A stretch of 64,000 bases of DNA from Ceratotherium simum simum (Eukaryota; Chordata; Mammalia; Perissodactyla; Rhinocerotidae): contig NW_004454207.1 in the NCBI RefSeq assembly GCF_000283155.1, positions 5,028,399 to 5,092,398 of the forward strand. Reading direction: 5' to 3'. A program made the translations under genes and the position numbers. The notes beneath the pieces were generated by a model, which was not told the DNA's origin, did no database searches, and saw only the letters and a list, made by a program, of their open reading frames with translations. Below, piece by piece: positions 46,294 to 62,406 of the stretch. Each line of letters starts with the position of its first letter. Position 1 is the stretch's first letter.

Positions 46294-46967
46294 GTAAATC
46301 AAATTCAGATATTCCTTTACTTCCATTTGCAGGAAAACTAACCAAATTTGCAATGATTTTGCACCTAAACTTTACATTTAAAGTAAATATAAACCGAAAA
46401 AATCCATCTAGTTTGCCTCTCTGAACCCTTAAGCTGGTCTGAATCCATGACTTGTGGGTTACAGTTTTCCTCACACTGGTTTTTCTGATTCATCTTTCAT
46501 GATCTACTCTGGTGTCAGCATGAACATTAATATACCTGGCTCAGGCATCTCTAGCAGGAGGAAAAACAACCTTGAGTTGAACAACTCTTCCCTAAGAATA
46601 GCTCTATACACAACCTGAGATTTTTTTTTAACTTTATACCCCAGCTGTCCCTGAAGGCATCTTCATCTATTTCATGAGCACCCTCTTCTTAAGAGTCAAA
46701 GAAATCCGTGTTCCTGGGGGCCTCCTGGGGACCTCCTGGGGACCTCCTGTATCAGAGTCATTTCTCATTAGACTGGGCATGAGCTCAACTTTTGAGTGAC
46801 TCTCTCTTCACTTTACTGATACCTTCCCAAGGGCAAAAAGGGAAACCTAACAGTCTGAATTTTATTTACATGGATGAAAGCAGGGTGGGATTTGATATCG
46901 CACTGCTAGGCACTTGGATGATTTCTGGGTGGTTTTTTGTATTCATGTTGTTTTCTCTCTTCTTAAG
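46294..46967. other. BMX intron after coding exon 7
   Basis: Unique sequence except for a small minisatellite at 46711-46749 (CCTCCTGGGGA repeated about three times) and a T run at 46621. Confidence 0.6.
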
Positions 46968-47021
46968 GGGATTCCCTGAGTCAAGTTCATCTGAAGAGGA
47001 GGAAAACCTGGATGACTATGA
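46968..47021 (+). CDS. BMX: BMX coding exon 8 (residues 251-268, acidic linker)
   Basis: 54 bases; acceptor CTCTCTTCTTAAG, donor GTGAGT. Encodes (W)GFPESSSSEEEENLDDY with the last codon split. The acidic serine cluster leads straight into the SH2 domain. Confidence 0.93.
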
Positions 47022-48651
47022 GTGAGTTTTGAAAGTCCTCTGTGTTCCTCTAAAACTAAACATAGATGTTTCTATTCTATTCTTCCCCAAAGGCATTAAA
47101 ATAGATGGCTCAGACTTGCTCAGGGGGCCATATTTACATGGGTAAACTCATGTGAGGTTCTGGGCCATTTATCTGGATGGCAGGTGACAATGAGCTGGGT
47201 TGTTACTAATGAAAATATTTTTCCCCAATGTGGATTATCTACATTGGCTGCACATATTCATTAGATTTATTGTATACCTGGTGTCCCCTTCATTTCACCT
47301 TGTCTTCATAGATATAGCATAAGACATTTCTGCTGATTATTTCTTCCCCGGAGACCTCTCGCCGGATGATGATTGAAGGCTGCTATTAGCATTGAGTCCA
47401 ACTTTTGAAGTTATTTATGATTCAGTAATTTTATAAGGTAGCACAACTGAGACTTGAACATGATAGCATTTATATTGAGAGATTCCTATTCCTAGGGTGA
47501 CCTTATTATTTAACATCTAAAGTAGACACTTTAGAGAGAGAAAGAGTGCACTGTTAATTGTTATACCTGGACATCAGGCATAAACTGGACTCTTCTGGGC
47601 AAATAAGAATCTGTGATCATCCCAACTATACTGAGACAGGTTGGTCTAAGTGACCATTAAGGTCCTTTCCAGAATCTAAGATTCTACCATTCTACTTATA
47701 GGGACAAATGAGTCTCCTGGACTTAAAGATTGGCATTAAGGAGAGGTGGAAGTAATAAGGCATACTGCATCTCTCAGACACCTGTTATCCAATGGCAACC
47801 AATTCACTTGAACACTAGGATTACGCATATTTCTAGTTCTGTTCTTGATCTATTGGCTATAAGTGCAAGGAAAGCTTTTATAAAGTACATACCACTGTTT
47901 CAACTTTTCCTCTTACCTCTAACCCAGCCTGGCCCTAGGCTTACCTGTCACATTGGGGAAGACATGCCATACTCCCCACCCCTTTGCATCATGGTCTCTT
48001 CACCATCTTCTAGCTCCTCTTCAGCCCTGTCTTCTTCCCTAACATCTACCCTCAGGCAAGCATCTGATGGAATAATTCAAACTAAGGCATGAAAGACTGA
48101 GAAAGACCAGCACAAAAATTATCCAAAGATAATTGCACTTTAACAGATAACAAAGACTTAAGCCAATGGGAATGAACCTCTCATTGTGGATTTTAGTCTT
48201 TAGCATTTAGACGAACTGGAAGTCTTTCCTTGGTTCAGAAAACTCAAATCTGACCATATAGACAGTCTCTATCTCCATCGTTTCTAGAATCAAATAGTGT
48301 GTGAGAGGTGTACATTGGAGAAATGATCAGGAAGGACCTGGCATCTTCAAAGTCAAAGAGATGCTGAAAGGAGATCAGGACTACAGGGCTATGTGATCTG
48401 GGGCTCAGCCTTCTTACTCCCTACTTGGTGCCCCCAGCTTCTTGCTCCATCAGTGTCACTGAAGCACTTGTTTTTTGGCCATAACTTCATGAGCAACTCT
48501 ACTCCACCTCATTAAAGACTGAGGCACCAAGGTTTAGACGGAAAATCATGACTTAGGACTAGGCCTAAGCCTCTACTGCTCTGACATTGAAATGCTGAAA
48601 TAGTATTTAAAACAAACAGAGCCATGCCTCGGCAAAATTATGACACAGGCA

Positions 48652-48654
48652 AAG

Positions 48655-48687
<33 letters not shown>

Positions 48688-48690
48688 ATG
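48652..48690. repeat. (TG)n microsatellite
   Basis: About 18 TG units with a TTTG interruption. Confidence 0.95.
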
Positions 48691-48921
48691 TATGGGCGGG
48701 GGGCAGGTATAATACACAATCTCACGTCGCCTCTCCAGGCCTCTCTCCTTATTCCTGATCACCTTTTTTATCTCCCGTAGGCATACATCCTGGATTATAT
48801 TCCCTGATGAGTCTTTTAATTAGCTATGATTACCTTAAAATATTAGCTAATAAAAAATATCAGTTAATATCTCAAGTGTTAATTATACAGTATCTATATG
48901 GGTAGAGTTAGAAGAGACTTT

Positions 48922-49162
48922 TTTTGTGTGTGAGGAAGATCAGCCCTGAGCTAACATCCATTGCCAATCCTCTTCCTTTTTTTCCCCAAAGCCCCAGTAG
49001 ATAGTTGTATGTCATAGTTGCACATCCTTCTAGTTGCTGTATGTGGGACGTGGCCTCAGCATGGCCAGAGAAGCGGTGCATCCGTGCGTGCTGGGGATCC
49101 GAACCCGGGCCGCCAGCAGCGGAGTGCGCGCACTTAACCGCTAAGCCACGGGGCCGGCCCCC
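48922..49162 (-). mobile_element. ERE SINE, antisense copy
   Basis: In the plus strand it reads GAGCTAACATCCATTGCC, then GGATCCGAACCCGGGCC, ending CCACGGGGCCGGCC. Target duplications AAGAGACTTT lie at 48912-48921 and 49165-49174. This is the only ERE opposite to BMX. Confidence 0.93.
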
Positions 49163-49189
49163 CAAAGAGACTTTAAACTAATCGGGTTC

Positions 49190-49330
49190 AACCCTCATCC
49201 TAATTTTACAAATGGGGAATTCCAAGGTCAAAAGAGTCTAAGTGGCTTGTCCAAAGCCAGACAACTACTTATTAGGAAGTTGTGTCTAGAACACAAACCT
49301 CCAAGCTGGCTGGTCTAAGGCTCTTTCTAC
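49190..49330 (-). repeat. MIR SINE fragment
   Basis: TTTTACAAATGGGGAATTCC, GTGGCTTGTCCAAAGCCAGACAACTACTTATTAGGAAG is reverse-complement MIR. Confidence 0.65.
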
Positions 49331-49944
49331 TTCATTGAACTGGCCGCCAGCTGACACCTTGCCCTCGCCTAATATACCCTCACTCTCCTCATGTACTTCT
49401 TTCCTCCTCAGGTGTTATTTTTTAGCCAGAAGGTCCTCCCAAGCCCCCAAACCCATGCCCTGTCCCACGTCACACCCTGTTCATTGCCTTAGTATGATGT
49501 TTTGGCCAAAGCCAAAAGACTACAGACATTGTTGATCTCACATAAGAAACAACTCTGTCGCCTGTTGAGCTCCACATATAAAGTAAGACATGGTGTTCTC
49601 GGTTACATTAGTAAAAATGGCAAAATGTGAAGATTACACCTGGCTGTCCCACATCATCTTTTTCTCAGTTCAGTACAACTGCTTCTGTCTTAATATAACC
49701 TTAGATGCTTATCTATTGCTATTCTGTAAATAAAATATATTTTTTAGAGAAGCATTTGCTTTGAAAATAGATGCTATGAGGTGTGTTTCTATTGGATTAT
49801 TAAAAGAAAATTATAGGGTTGAAAGACAGGAACTTTCATCCTTGGCAATCATGACTTTCCCATCGGAATATTCTTCATCAATCTAATCTCTGGCTCTCAT
49901 TGAAAATAGTGAAATGTAGGAGAACTTAGAGATCACCTAGAAGG

Positions 49945-50098
49945 AGGCCGAAGGTTCTTAAAGCCAGCCCATTTAAAAATATAGATATGCAGGCCTCACC
50001 CCAGAATCATAAATGGGTGGTGGAGACTTAGGAATCTGGATTTTTGAAAAGCTCCTCAGGCGATTCTCTTGAGCAGCCAGGTTTGGAAACCCCTGATC
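49945..50098 (+). mobile_element. hAT-Charlie remnant, MER20-like
   Basis: GGTTCTTAAAGCCAGCCC.., GCAGGCCTCACCCCAGAATC, GGAATCTGGATTTTTGAAAAGCTCCTCAGGCGATTCTC to AGGTTTGGAAACCCCTG. Confidence 0.6.
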
Positions 50099-50195
50099 TA
50101 GGCCAATACCTCATTTTATAGATTAGAAAGTTGAGTGACAAGTTATGCAATTAACCATTATTAATTCTCAAATACGGAATTCCTTCTTATTGCAG

Positions 50196-50250
50196 CTGGT
50201 TTGCAGGCAACATCTCCAGGTCACAATCTGAGCAGTTACTGAGACAAAAG
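50196..50250 (+). CDS. BMX: BMX coding exon 9 (residues 269-287, SH2 start)
   Basis: 55 bases; acceptor TCCTTCTTATTGCAG, donor GTAAAT. Encodes (D)WFAGNISRSQSEQLLRQK. WFAGNISR is the SH2 opening (strand A and the first helix) with R277 as the conserved helix-A arginine. Confidence 0.96.
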
Positions 50251-50424
50251 GTAAATAATCTAGTCTCTAAAATAGCCTCTAAGAATCTCTTTCTATTGTT
50301 GGGCCCAGAGGGTAATGCACTTCTCATAGAAACTTTATTGCTAATTATCACAGTGTTGCTCAAGTCATCATAGTGTTGCCTATCCAGCCAATGGGTTACC
50401 AGGCCCTTCACATACAGCCACTTC

Positions 50425-50890
50425 CTCTGTTTCCATTATCTATCACTGTGTAGTAAACCACTTCAAAATTTAGTGGTTTGAAAGAACAAGATTTATGATT
50501 TCTCACCATTCTGTGAGTCAGCTGGGCCAGCAGTTCTGCAGGTTTTGCTTAGGATCACTCGGGTGGCTGCATTTAGCTGGTGGATTGACTAAGGGGTTGG
50601 GTTTAGCTGAGGCAGTCAACCGAGGTGCCATAGTTCTTTTCCATGTGACTAACTTGGGCTTCCTCCAGCATGGTGATCTCAAGGCAGTGGTTGAAGAGGA
50701 CAAGCCCCACAGTTCAGTGCTAGCACTTATTGGGTCTCTGCTTTTGTCACATTTGCTAATATCCTACTGGCCAAAGCAAGTCATGTGGCCCAGCCCAGAG
50801 TTAACGTGGGAGGGGACTACACAGGGCATGAACACAGAGAGATGACTTATTGGGGGCCATCTGTGTAAGAGCCTACCTCAGCTCTGTCAC
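50425..50890 (+). repeat. Old LTR-like repeat
   Basis: TATCTATCACTGTGTAGTAAACCACTTCAAAATTTAGTGG, CATTCTGTGAGTCAGCTGGGCCAGCAG and GGCCAAAGCAAGTCATGTGGCC follow a known mammalian LTR phrase; the family is uncertain. The 116-codon open frame inside it is a by-product. Confidence 0.6.
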
Positions 50891-51389
50891 TGCTCGTTAG
50901 CACCTAAACCAGAGTACAGCAGATGGAACGGGGAATATGTCTACCAAGTGATGTGGAATTACCAACCTCAAACTTCTGACCTACAAAAATGACACTATGA
51001 TGTAGTTCAACCTAATAGAACACACGAATTATTTCTTTGAGGGGTATTAGTGAGAATGTGATGATTTCACTACCTAACTCGGTATTTTGTCACATTCATA
51101 GTTTATTATCTGCTCTTTCTGAAGGTGAGTCTGCTTAGAATTAGCACAAGTCATTAAGAAAGACAAGTTGAGCATAGAACTTGAACAAATGATTTGTTCT
51201 GCATCTTTGGTTTTCTAAAACCTTCCAAGAGCGTGATATGGTGATATGCGGTTTTAAATTTTGTTTCTAAAAGATTAAAACATTAGGCTTGCACAAATGC
51301 AAAACAGAGAAAATTATCAGAGAGGGTTAAAAATTGACTAGAAAGGAAAAGTTGAAGCACACAGGGTAAAGCTATAAAGAAATTGAGTA

Positions 51390-51635
51390 AGGCGCCGGCC
51401 TGGTGGCGCAAGCGGTTAAGTGCACACGCTCCGCTGCGGCGGCCTGGGGTTCGCCGGTTCAGGTCCCAGGCGCGCACTGACACACTTCTTGGCAAGCCAT
51501 GCTGTGGCGGCGTCCCATATAAACTGGAGGAAGATGGGCATGGATGTTGGCCCAGGGCCAGTCTTCCTCAGCAAAAAGAGGAGGATTGGCAGATGTTAGC
51601 ACAGGGCCTATCTTCCTCACCAAAAAAAAAAAAAG
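51390..51635 (+). mobile_element. ERE SINE, second subfamily
   Basis: GGCGCCGGCCTGGTGGCGCAAGCGG head and CCCATATAAACTGGAGGAAG middle differ from the GGCCGGCCCCGTGGC type. Target duplications AAAGAAATTGAGT lie at 51376-51388 and 51640-51652. Confidence 0.93.
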
Positions 51636-51833
51636 AAAGAAAGAAATTGAGTGAGAGAAGGAGAAAAGCTAAACTGTGGGTCTCCTTCTGTGCCAACTGT
51701 TGGATAATCTGTGCCATCAATGACATATAAAGTGGATCTAAAAGATCTAATTTCCTACCACCTACCAGGAAAAATAGTTTTCAAGAATAATGAAAATGTT
51801 TTCTGTTCCTTCCACATGTACGTTTCTTTTCAG

Positions 51834-51913
51834 GGAAAAGAAGGAGCATTTATGGTTAGAAATTCCAGCCAGGCGGGAATGTACACAGTGTCCTTATTTA
51901 GTAAGGCTGTGAA
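51834..51913 (+). CDS. BMX: BMX coding exon 10 (residues 288-313, SH2 core)
   Basis: 80 bases; acceptor CGTTTCTTTTCAG, donor GTAAGT. Encodes GKEGAFMVRNSSQAGMYTVS and LFSKAV. R296 in FMVRNSS is the phosphotyrosine-binding arginine of the SH2 FLVR motif. Confidence 0.97.
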
Positions 51914-52399
51914 GTAAGTATGACATGAATTTATTTCTTTTATCTTTTGAGTATGTTCTTTGAATATGCCTGTCATTTAGTCACATTTTTGGGATAAGAC
52001 ACCATCTTTAAACCCTGGAATTTTGGATCAAAGTATTTCTATTGGATGTGACCATTTGCAGTTGCCTTTTTTCTCCTGACTTCCAAGAGGCTGTTCTGTT
52101 GCAGATCACCTCTTGCCTATCCCAGGCAGCAGCAGAGTGCCCAGTGCACAGCACGCCTCAGTAAACATTTGTTAAAGGAATCTTGGGTTATTCCCCACGA
52201 TTCAGTCGTAAGCCTAGAAAGAGAGAAAAATAGCAACACTCTACACTCTTGGCCTGAGCCACCTGCTGAGCTGAGAAACCTATCCCAGAGTTTGGTTTTA
52301 TTAAGTCTTTCCCTTAGGGGCAGAGTTAGCAGAAGATTGAATCAGTGTAGCTATGTTCTTGGAGAGCTTCTTTCTAGGGGACTGTCCTCTTTGTGTGGC

Positions 52400-52645
52400 T
52401 AATAGTTCTGGTTTGAAGCTGCACTTCTGGGTCCAAATCCTGACTCTACCATTTCAGAGCATTATGACATTGAACAAGTTTCTTAACCTCTGTGCCTCAA
52501 CTTCCTCTTCTGAAAAGGGGCTATAATAACGATTATTACTCTCTATGAATGAAGTGAGTTAATTCATGTATTGGATCAGAACAGTGCCTGGCACATAGTA
52601 AGCACTTAATAAAGTACTAGCAATTACCATTATTGTTGCTGTCGT
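52400..52645 (+). repeat. MIR SINE, nearly complete
   Basis: CTTCTGGGTCCAAATCCTGACTCTACC, TTGAACAAGTTTCTTAACCTCTGTGCCTCAAC and CAGTGCCTGGCACATAGTAAGCACTTAATAAA are MIR from start to end. Confidence 0.92.
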
Positions 52646-52829
52646 TGGGAAAGAGTGATTCTACCTGTTCCACTACCCCCACCCCAACACTAAGGCGTAT
52701 AAGACACCCACAGTCATCTCATGTAAGTCATCATCACCAACATCAGGATCCCCCTCCAGAGTTTTACAAGCCAATTTCCTATTGGTTGTTAGCTCTTTTG
52801 TTTCTTCTAATCATCCTGCAAAGCAAATA

Positions 52830-52960
52830 GGAAAGCTAATTTTATTTGCACCATTTTATAGATAAGAGGATTGAGGTTCAAAGAGAGCTTACAAAGACCT
52901 GCCTGCAAAGCTCATAAATGACCAACTTGAGGCCTGGCCTTCAACAGGAGAGTTCGTATT
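52830..52960 (-). repeat. MIR SINE fragment
   Basis: CCATTTTATAGATAAGAGGATTGAGGTTCAAAGAGAG is reverse-complement MIR. Confidence 0.65.
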
Positions 52961-53679
52961 CCGTCAACCACACCCTGTCTCTACACTGAAACTCCCAATG
53001 TTTTGGAATAAGAATCTGGCCAAATCCTGATTAGGATCATTTGAAAGAAAATATTTCTATATGTGCGACCCTTTTTTGTGGTGGAATTGAATGGTCATTC
53101 TGCCTTGGTGCCCTCTTCATGTGCCCTGCCCCATGGTGCATATACGTATTTTTGTAATAATTAAGTGATTAAAAAGTTATTTCATTCTGAGAATTTTTTT
53201 AGGGTACCTACCTCCAATTTCAGGAAATTGGATGTACCCTAAGCAGTCACATGGCATTTCCAATGCCAAAAGCTACATCCTGGGAGCACCTCATGTACTA
53301 GGTTGCACACCCGGATGCTGGCTAAAGCCAACCCCATAAGAACCAGAGGAAGACTTGGTTCACTGAGTAGCAAAAGCTCTGTGGCCCTCTGGCCCTGCAG
53401 TTTCAGCCAAATCTGATATCAGAAGTCCTCCTAGTCAAGCTTCTTGACACCAGATTCATTTTTGAAGGTGGTCAGATAGATAAATTAGCAAGTAGATGAG
53501 GAATCAAATTAAAGTAATCCCAATCAATGAATACAGAAGTCTTCTTTTATGAAACACCATCAATGGGTTTGAGTGAATCTCATGCTGAGACCAAGAGCCA
53601 ATTAGCCACTTGCACCAAGGAGAAGCACCCTTTCTCCTTTCTCTAATTGCAGTTTTAACTAGGCCGGCATGACAGCAAC

Positions 53680-53830
53680 AACAATTTATTAACAGTTTCT
53701 TATGCATGAAGCATAGTGCAAATTGATATGTAGATAATCTCATCCAATCTTTATAACAACCAGATGAGGTAGCTGGCAAGCAGTAGAACTGGACTCAAGC
53801 CCAGTTCTTGACTGCTGTGCCATGCTCTAA
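53680..53830 (-). repeat. MIR SINE fragment
   Basis: ACAATTTATTAACAGTTTCTTATGCATG, ATCTCATCCAATCTTTATAACAACCAGATGAGG and ACTGGACTCAAGCCCAG fit reverse-complement MIR. Confidence 0.55.
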
Positions 53831-54465
53831 AATCTAAGACAGGCGTATCCTTCCTGATTAGCCTAAACCAAGTGCATCAATTCACCACTATTTTCTACAA
53901 GTAGAGCAAAAGAAAAAATATGTTTTATGTGAAAAAGATACAAGTTCATGTGAAGAATTAAAGGAGATCCCCACCCACCTCATCTTGCACGTTCCACTCC
54001 CAAAAGAGCCTCTCGCCCATGCTCTGGGTGAGAACATCCACAGCCTAATCACCTTCGCCTCCCATATTTTTATCTCCATTATTATCCTAAAAGAGAATTG
54101 ATGTTCAGAATAATGATCCTGAAGAGCTGCAGGATCTGCAGAACTGCAAGAACTGCTGTCAATCATCAAAGGAAGATTCCAGCTTTATACTTACTAAGGA
54201 AGGAACAGTCCAGAAGGCTGGAATTTTATTGTACGTGAATTCTGTATGTGTACAAGGATAGGTTGAGTTCAGAGAGGAGTCCCCTTCCGTAACTACTGAT
54301 TGTCGTGGATACCTCCAGAAAAACACCAGATGTCAAAACTGAGAAGCCCTCTCTGACTTCCCTCTTCAAAATTTGCGAATGCACCTGAAAGAATTATTGA
54401 ACCATTGTTTAATCAAGCTTCAATTGTTTACTAAAAACATCCTAACATTCTTTCCTCCTTTCTAG

Positions 54466-54593
54466 TGATAAGAAAGGAACCGTCAAACATTACCATGTGC
54501 ATACAAATCCTGAGAACAAATTGTACCTGGCAGAAAACTACTGTTTTGATTCCATTCCAAAGCTTATTCACTATCATCAACACAATTCAGCAG
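54466..54593 (+). CDS. BMX: BMX coding exon 11 (residues 314-356, SH2)
   Basis: 128 bases; acceptor TTTCCTCCTTTCTAG, donor GTAATT. Encodes the central SH2 strands, including VKHYHVH (H at the strand-D position that contacts phosphotyrosine) and YCFDSIPKLIHYHQHNSAG, the second helix. Joins in phase on both sides. Confidence 0.97.
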
Positions 54594-54879
54594 GTAATTT
54601 TTTTCAGTTTTTCTTTTATAGGTCCTTGTTGATAAATATCACTTTTCTTGGATACTACTGATCCTCCTAATATTTTCAATTATATAGGGAACCGTGAAAG
54701 TAGGGAAAGAATGCTCTCAGGTCCTATGCCTGCTGTGATTTGTAACCTACATTTCCTGGAATATGACATTATGCACTCTATAATGCCAGAAAAAATGGAG
54801 TTGAGTGACTTAGAAGTAGAGATTCTCTTTATAAAAATATTTGCAGGTTTTTTCTGCCTATAGAAGTAACTTGTTTGCA

Positions 54880-55385
54880 AAATTCGAACATTATAGAAAT
54901 GTATATCATTGGAGGAGTAATCTCCATGGACAAGTTGGTGTCTATTCTGACAGAATTTTATTCTATGCTGATACTAACACTTATTATTCATTATATATAT
55001 AAAAATAAATTTCACATATGTAACTACACACATTATATTTTTGCAGAAGTGAGGTCATTTGACACATACTACTTTTTAGCTTGCTTTCTTTATTCAACAT
55101 GTCCTAGAGGTCTTTCCATGCAAGTATATATATAGCTTACTTTGTTCTATTTAACTGCTACCTAGAATTCTATTGTAGACTTACTCCATAATTTATTCAC
55201 CTAACCCTCTATTGATATTTTCACATCGCATCAATGTTTCAGTGTACAGTCCTACGCACATAGCTCTGTGCAGCTGTAAGAGTGTTTCTGTAGCCACACT
55301 CCCTAGAAGTGGAATTCCCGAGATAATGGCTAAGAACATTTAAAATTTAGACATTGTAAAATGCTTTTCAGAAATATACACTCCC
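54880..55385 (+). repeat. L1M 3' region, left part (split by ERE)
   Basis: AAAATTCGAACATTATAGAAATG, TTTCACATATGTAACTACAC, AGTGGAATTCCCGAGATAATGG and ACATTGTAAAATGCTTTTCAGAAATATACACTCCC are typical L1M 3' text. Confidence 0.7.
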
Positions 55386-55643
55386 CAGCTAGCCCTGATT
55401 GCCTAGTGGTTAACGTTCAGCGGGCGCTTCAGTGGCCCGAGTTTGGTTCCCAGGCACAGAGCCACACCACTGGTCTGTCAGTAGCCATGCTGTGGCAGCG
55501 GCTTACATAGAAGAACCAGAAGAACTTACAACTATACACAACTATGTACTGGGGCTTCGGAGGGGGAAGGGTGAAAAAAGGAGGAAGATTGGCAACAGAT
55601 GTTAGCTTAGGGTGAATCTTCTGCTGCAAAAAAAAAAGAAGAA
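55386..55643 (+). mobile_element. ERE SINE inserted in L1M
   Basis: Diverged head CTAGCCCTGATTGCCTAGTGGTTAACG, middle GCCATGCTGTGGCAGCGGC, tail GTTAGCTTAGGGTG and A run. Perfect 15-base duplications GAAATATACACTCCC lie at 55371-55385 and 55644-55658. Confidence 0.93.
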
Positions 55644-55658
55644 GAAATATACACTCCC

Positions 55659-55885
55659 ACCAACAGCAATTTCCCTCATCCTCACCAACACTGGTTGCTA
55701 TTACTCTTTTCAAATTTTGCCTAATCAGCTGGTGAAAATGTATATAGAAATACATTCTTATGGAGATATTAACTAACCTTATTGTGGTAATCATTTCTCA
55801 ATATATACATGTATCAAATCATCACATTGTACACCTTAAACTTACATATGTTATATGTCAATAACATCTCAATAAAGCTGGAAAA
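55659..55885 (+). repeat. L1M 3' region, right part
   Basis: ACCAACAGCAATTTCCCTCATCCTCACCAACACTGG resumes the L1M; a later tail CATTGTACACCTTAAACTTACATATGTTATATGTCAATAACATCTCAATAAAG may be a second, younger L1 end. Confidence 0.7.
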
Positions 55886-56405
55886 AGAAGAAATGAAAAA
55901 AAGAAATCCCCTCTAAATGTCTTTTCTAGACTAGTGCCACTTATGAATAGTAACTGGATGAATTTCCAACAATGAGTAAAAATAAGCTGTGGGCTCAGCA
56001 TCAAATTTGCTCAACTCTATCTGACCTGATTGCATGCACATAGGTGAATTGGCCTTACTCTTGGCTTCCATTTTGGTGCTTGTATTTTCCCTCTGTCTCA
56101 ATTTCCTCAATTGGTTATTTTAACCTGTAGCACCTCAAAAGTATCCTTTGGAAAAGATATTTTATAAATAGACACCTCCAAATGGAATGACTGTACTCCA
56201 GAGGATGCACAAGAAACGTCACAGAGTATAGAAAGAAAATATTAAAATGTTTATTTAGATTTGTTTTTTAAATTTCATTCTCTTAAGTTTTATATTTGTG
56301 AGTATATTTTATGATTCACATAATGTATCAATTAAGCAGTAATTGTATATATACATATTTTGGAGGAGTGCGCTAATTTTTTTTGCTGATTAAAGGTGCA
56401 GGATT

Positions 56406-56650
56406 GCGGCTGGCCTGGTGGCGCAGCAGTTAGGTACGCGTGCTCTACTTCGGCGGCCCAGGGTTCGCACGTTCAGATCCACGGCACGCGTCAATGCACT
56501 GCTTGTCATGCCATGCTGTGGTGGCGTCCCATATAAAGTAGAGGAAGATGGGCATGGATGTTAGCCCAGGGCCAATCTTCCTCAGCAAAAAAGAGGAGGG
56601 TTGCCATAGGATGTTAGCTCAGGGCTGATCTTTCTCACAAAAGAAAAAAA
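56406..56650 (+). mobile_element. ERE SINE, second subfamily
   Basis: GCGGCTGGCCTGGTGGCGCAGC head, CCCATATAAAGTAGAGGAAG middle, GTTAGCTCAGGGC tail. Target duplications GTGCAGGATT lie at 56396-56405 and 56651-56660. Confidence 0.93.
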
Positions 56651-57277
56651 GTGCAGGATTTAAAATGTTTAGAGACCACTCATATAAAAAGTAAACAAGC
56701 ATATAGAAAAAGGAAGGAGGAAAAAGGACATGTGTGATAGTTCCCATGACTTGGAAAGCATCACACATTTAAAGAAAAAACATTTTTTTGAATGAGTTCT
56801 TTCAAGCCACTATAAATACTATGATTATTTTGACACAGCTTTACCATAACTCAATGCAAACATTTAAAATGACTTGACCATTTAATGCAATTTAGTAATA
56901 GGTTCAATTTTTTAAAATTCAAGTGATTTACTTTTTATTTTCTACCCTTCTAAACTGTTTGGATTTTTTGCCAAATGTGTGTGCTGTGTGTATACATATT
57001 TAAATACAGGACTATAGAGAGATAGCAAAATAAAAATGGGAAAAAATTTTAAATGAAAAATTCCATCAAGCAACTAACTTCGATGGGATTTTTTAAAGTC
57101 ACATAAAGTGGTTTTATTCTTTGAATTTTTGCTTTACATTGAACTAACTAGTCAAAGACAAATTAGTACAACTACAGGATGAATATGGTCAGAATGGATT
57201 CTTTGCATCACAACATCCTGAACTCTGGGCTTTTTCAGCTACTCTGGAGAGAGCATGAGCAGATGTGTGAGCCAACG

Positions 57278-57323
57278 TGGTGTAATGTGATGTGAGGTGA
57301 TGTGATGATGTGATGATATGATG
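57278..57323 (+). repeat. GATGT/GATGAT repeat at the acceptor of BMX coding exon 12
   Basis: 46 bases made only of GTGATG, GTGATGAT and close variants. It ends 15 bases before the exon boundary and leaves a short TGTTTCCATTGCAG acceptor. Confidence 0.9.
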
Positions 57324-57338
57324 CTGTTTCCATTGCAG

Positions 57339-57413
57339 GCATGATCACACGACTCCGCCACCCTGTGTCGACCAAGGCCAACAAGGTTCCTGTCTCCGTG
57401 TCCTTGGGAAGTG
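57339..57413 (+). CDS. BMX: BMX coding exon 12 (residues 357-381, SH2 end and linker)
   Basis: 75 bases; acceptor GTTTCCATTGCAG, donor GTAAGG. Encodes (G)MITRLRHPVSTKANKVPVSV and SLGS: the last SH2 strand and the SH2-kinase linker. The pyrimidine tract is only about a dozen bases because a GATGT-type repeat abuts it. Confidence 0.95.
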
Positions 57414-62341
<4,928 letters not shown>

Positions 62342-62406
62342 GCTGCCCGGAATTGCTTGGTAGACAGTGATCTCTCTGTGAAAGTATCTGACTTTGGAAT
62401 GACGAG
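62342..62406 (+). CDS. BMX: BMX coding exon 15 (residues 512-532, AARN to DFG)
   Basis: 65 bases; acceptor TTTTTCCTCCAAAG, donor GTAAGC. Encodes AARNCLVDSDLSVKVSDFGM and T, then two bases of an Arg codon. AARN (N515) is the tyrosine-kinase catalytic-loop signature, and DFG is D528-G530. The next exon, with the activation-loop tyrosine, is not found before 64000. Confidence 0.96.

Larger units (their letters stand above)
47022..50195. other. BMX intron after coding exon 8
   Basis: Contains a TG microsatellite, an antisense ERE, a MIR and a hAT remnant. I see nothing in 47030-48640 or 49340-49910. Confidence 0.55.
50251..51833. other. BMX intron after coding exon 9
   Basis: Holds an LTR-like repeat and an ERE; nothing recognised in 50900-51370. 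Confidence 0.6.
51914..54465. other. BMX intron after coding exon 10
   Basis: Contains three MIR pieces (52400-52645, 52830-52960, 53680-53830). The rest is unassigned; 54170-54460 shows nothing. Confidence 0.55.
54594..57338. other. BMX intron after coding exon 11
   Basis: Dominated by an L1M 3' region (54880-55880) with one ERE inside it, then a second ERE at 56406. I see nothing in 55910-56390 or 56670-57240. A GATGT-type repeat ends the intron. Confidence 0.6.

Noticed and set aside
50495..50845. 116-codon plus-strand frame between BMX coding exons 9 and 10
   Set aside because: It coincides with an LTR-like repeat and has no exon boundary or family resemblance.
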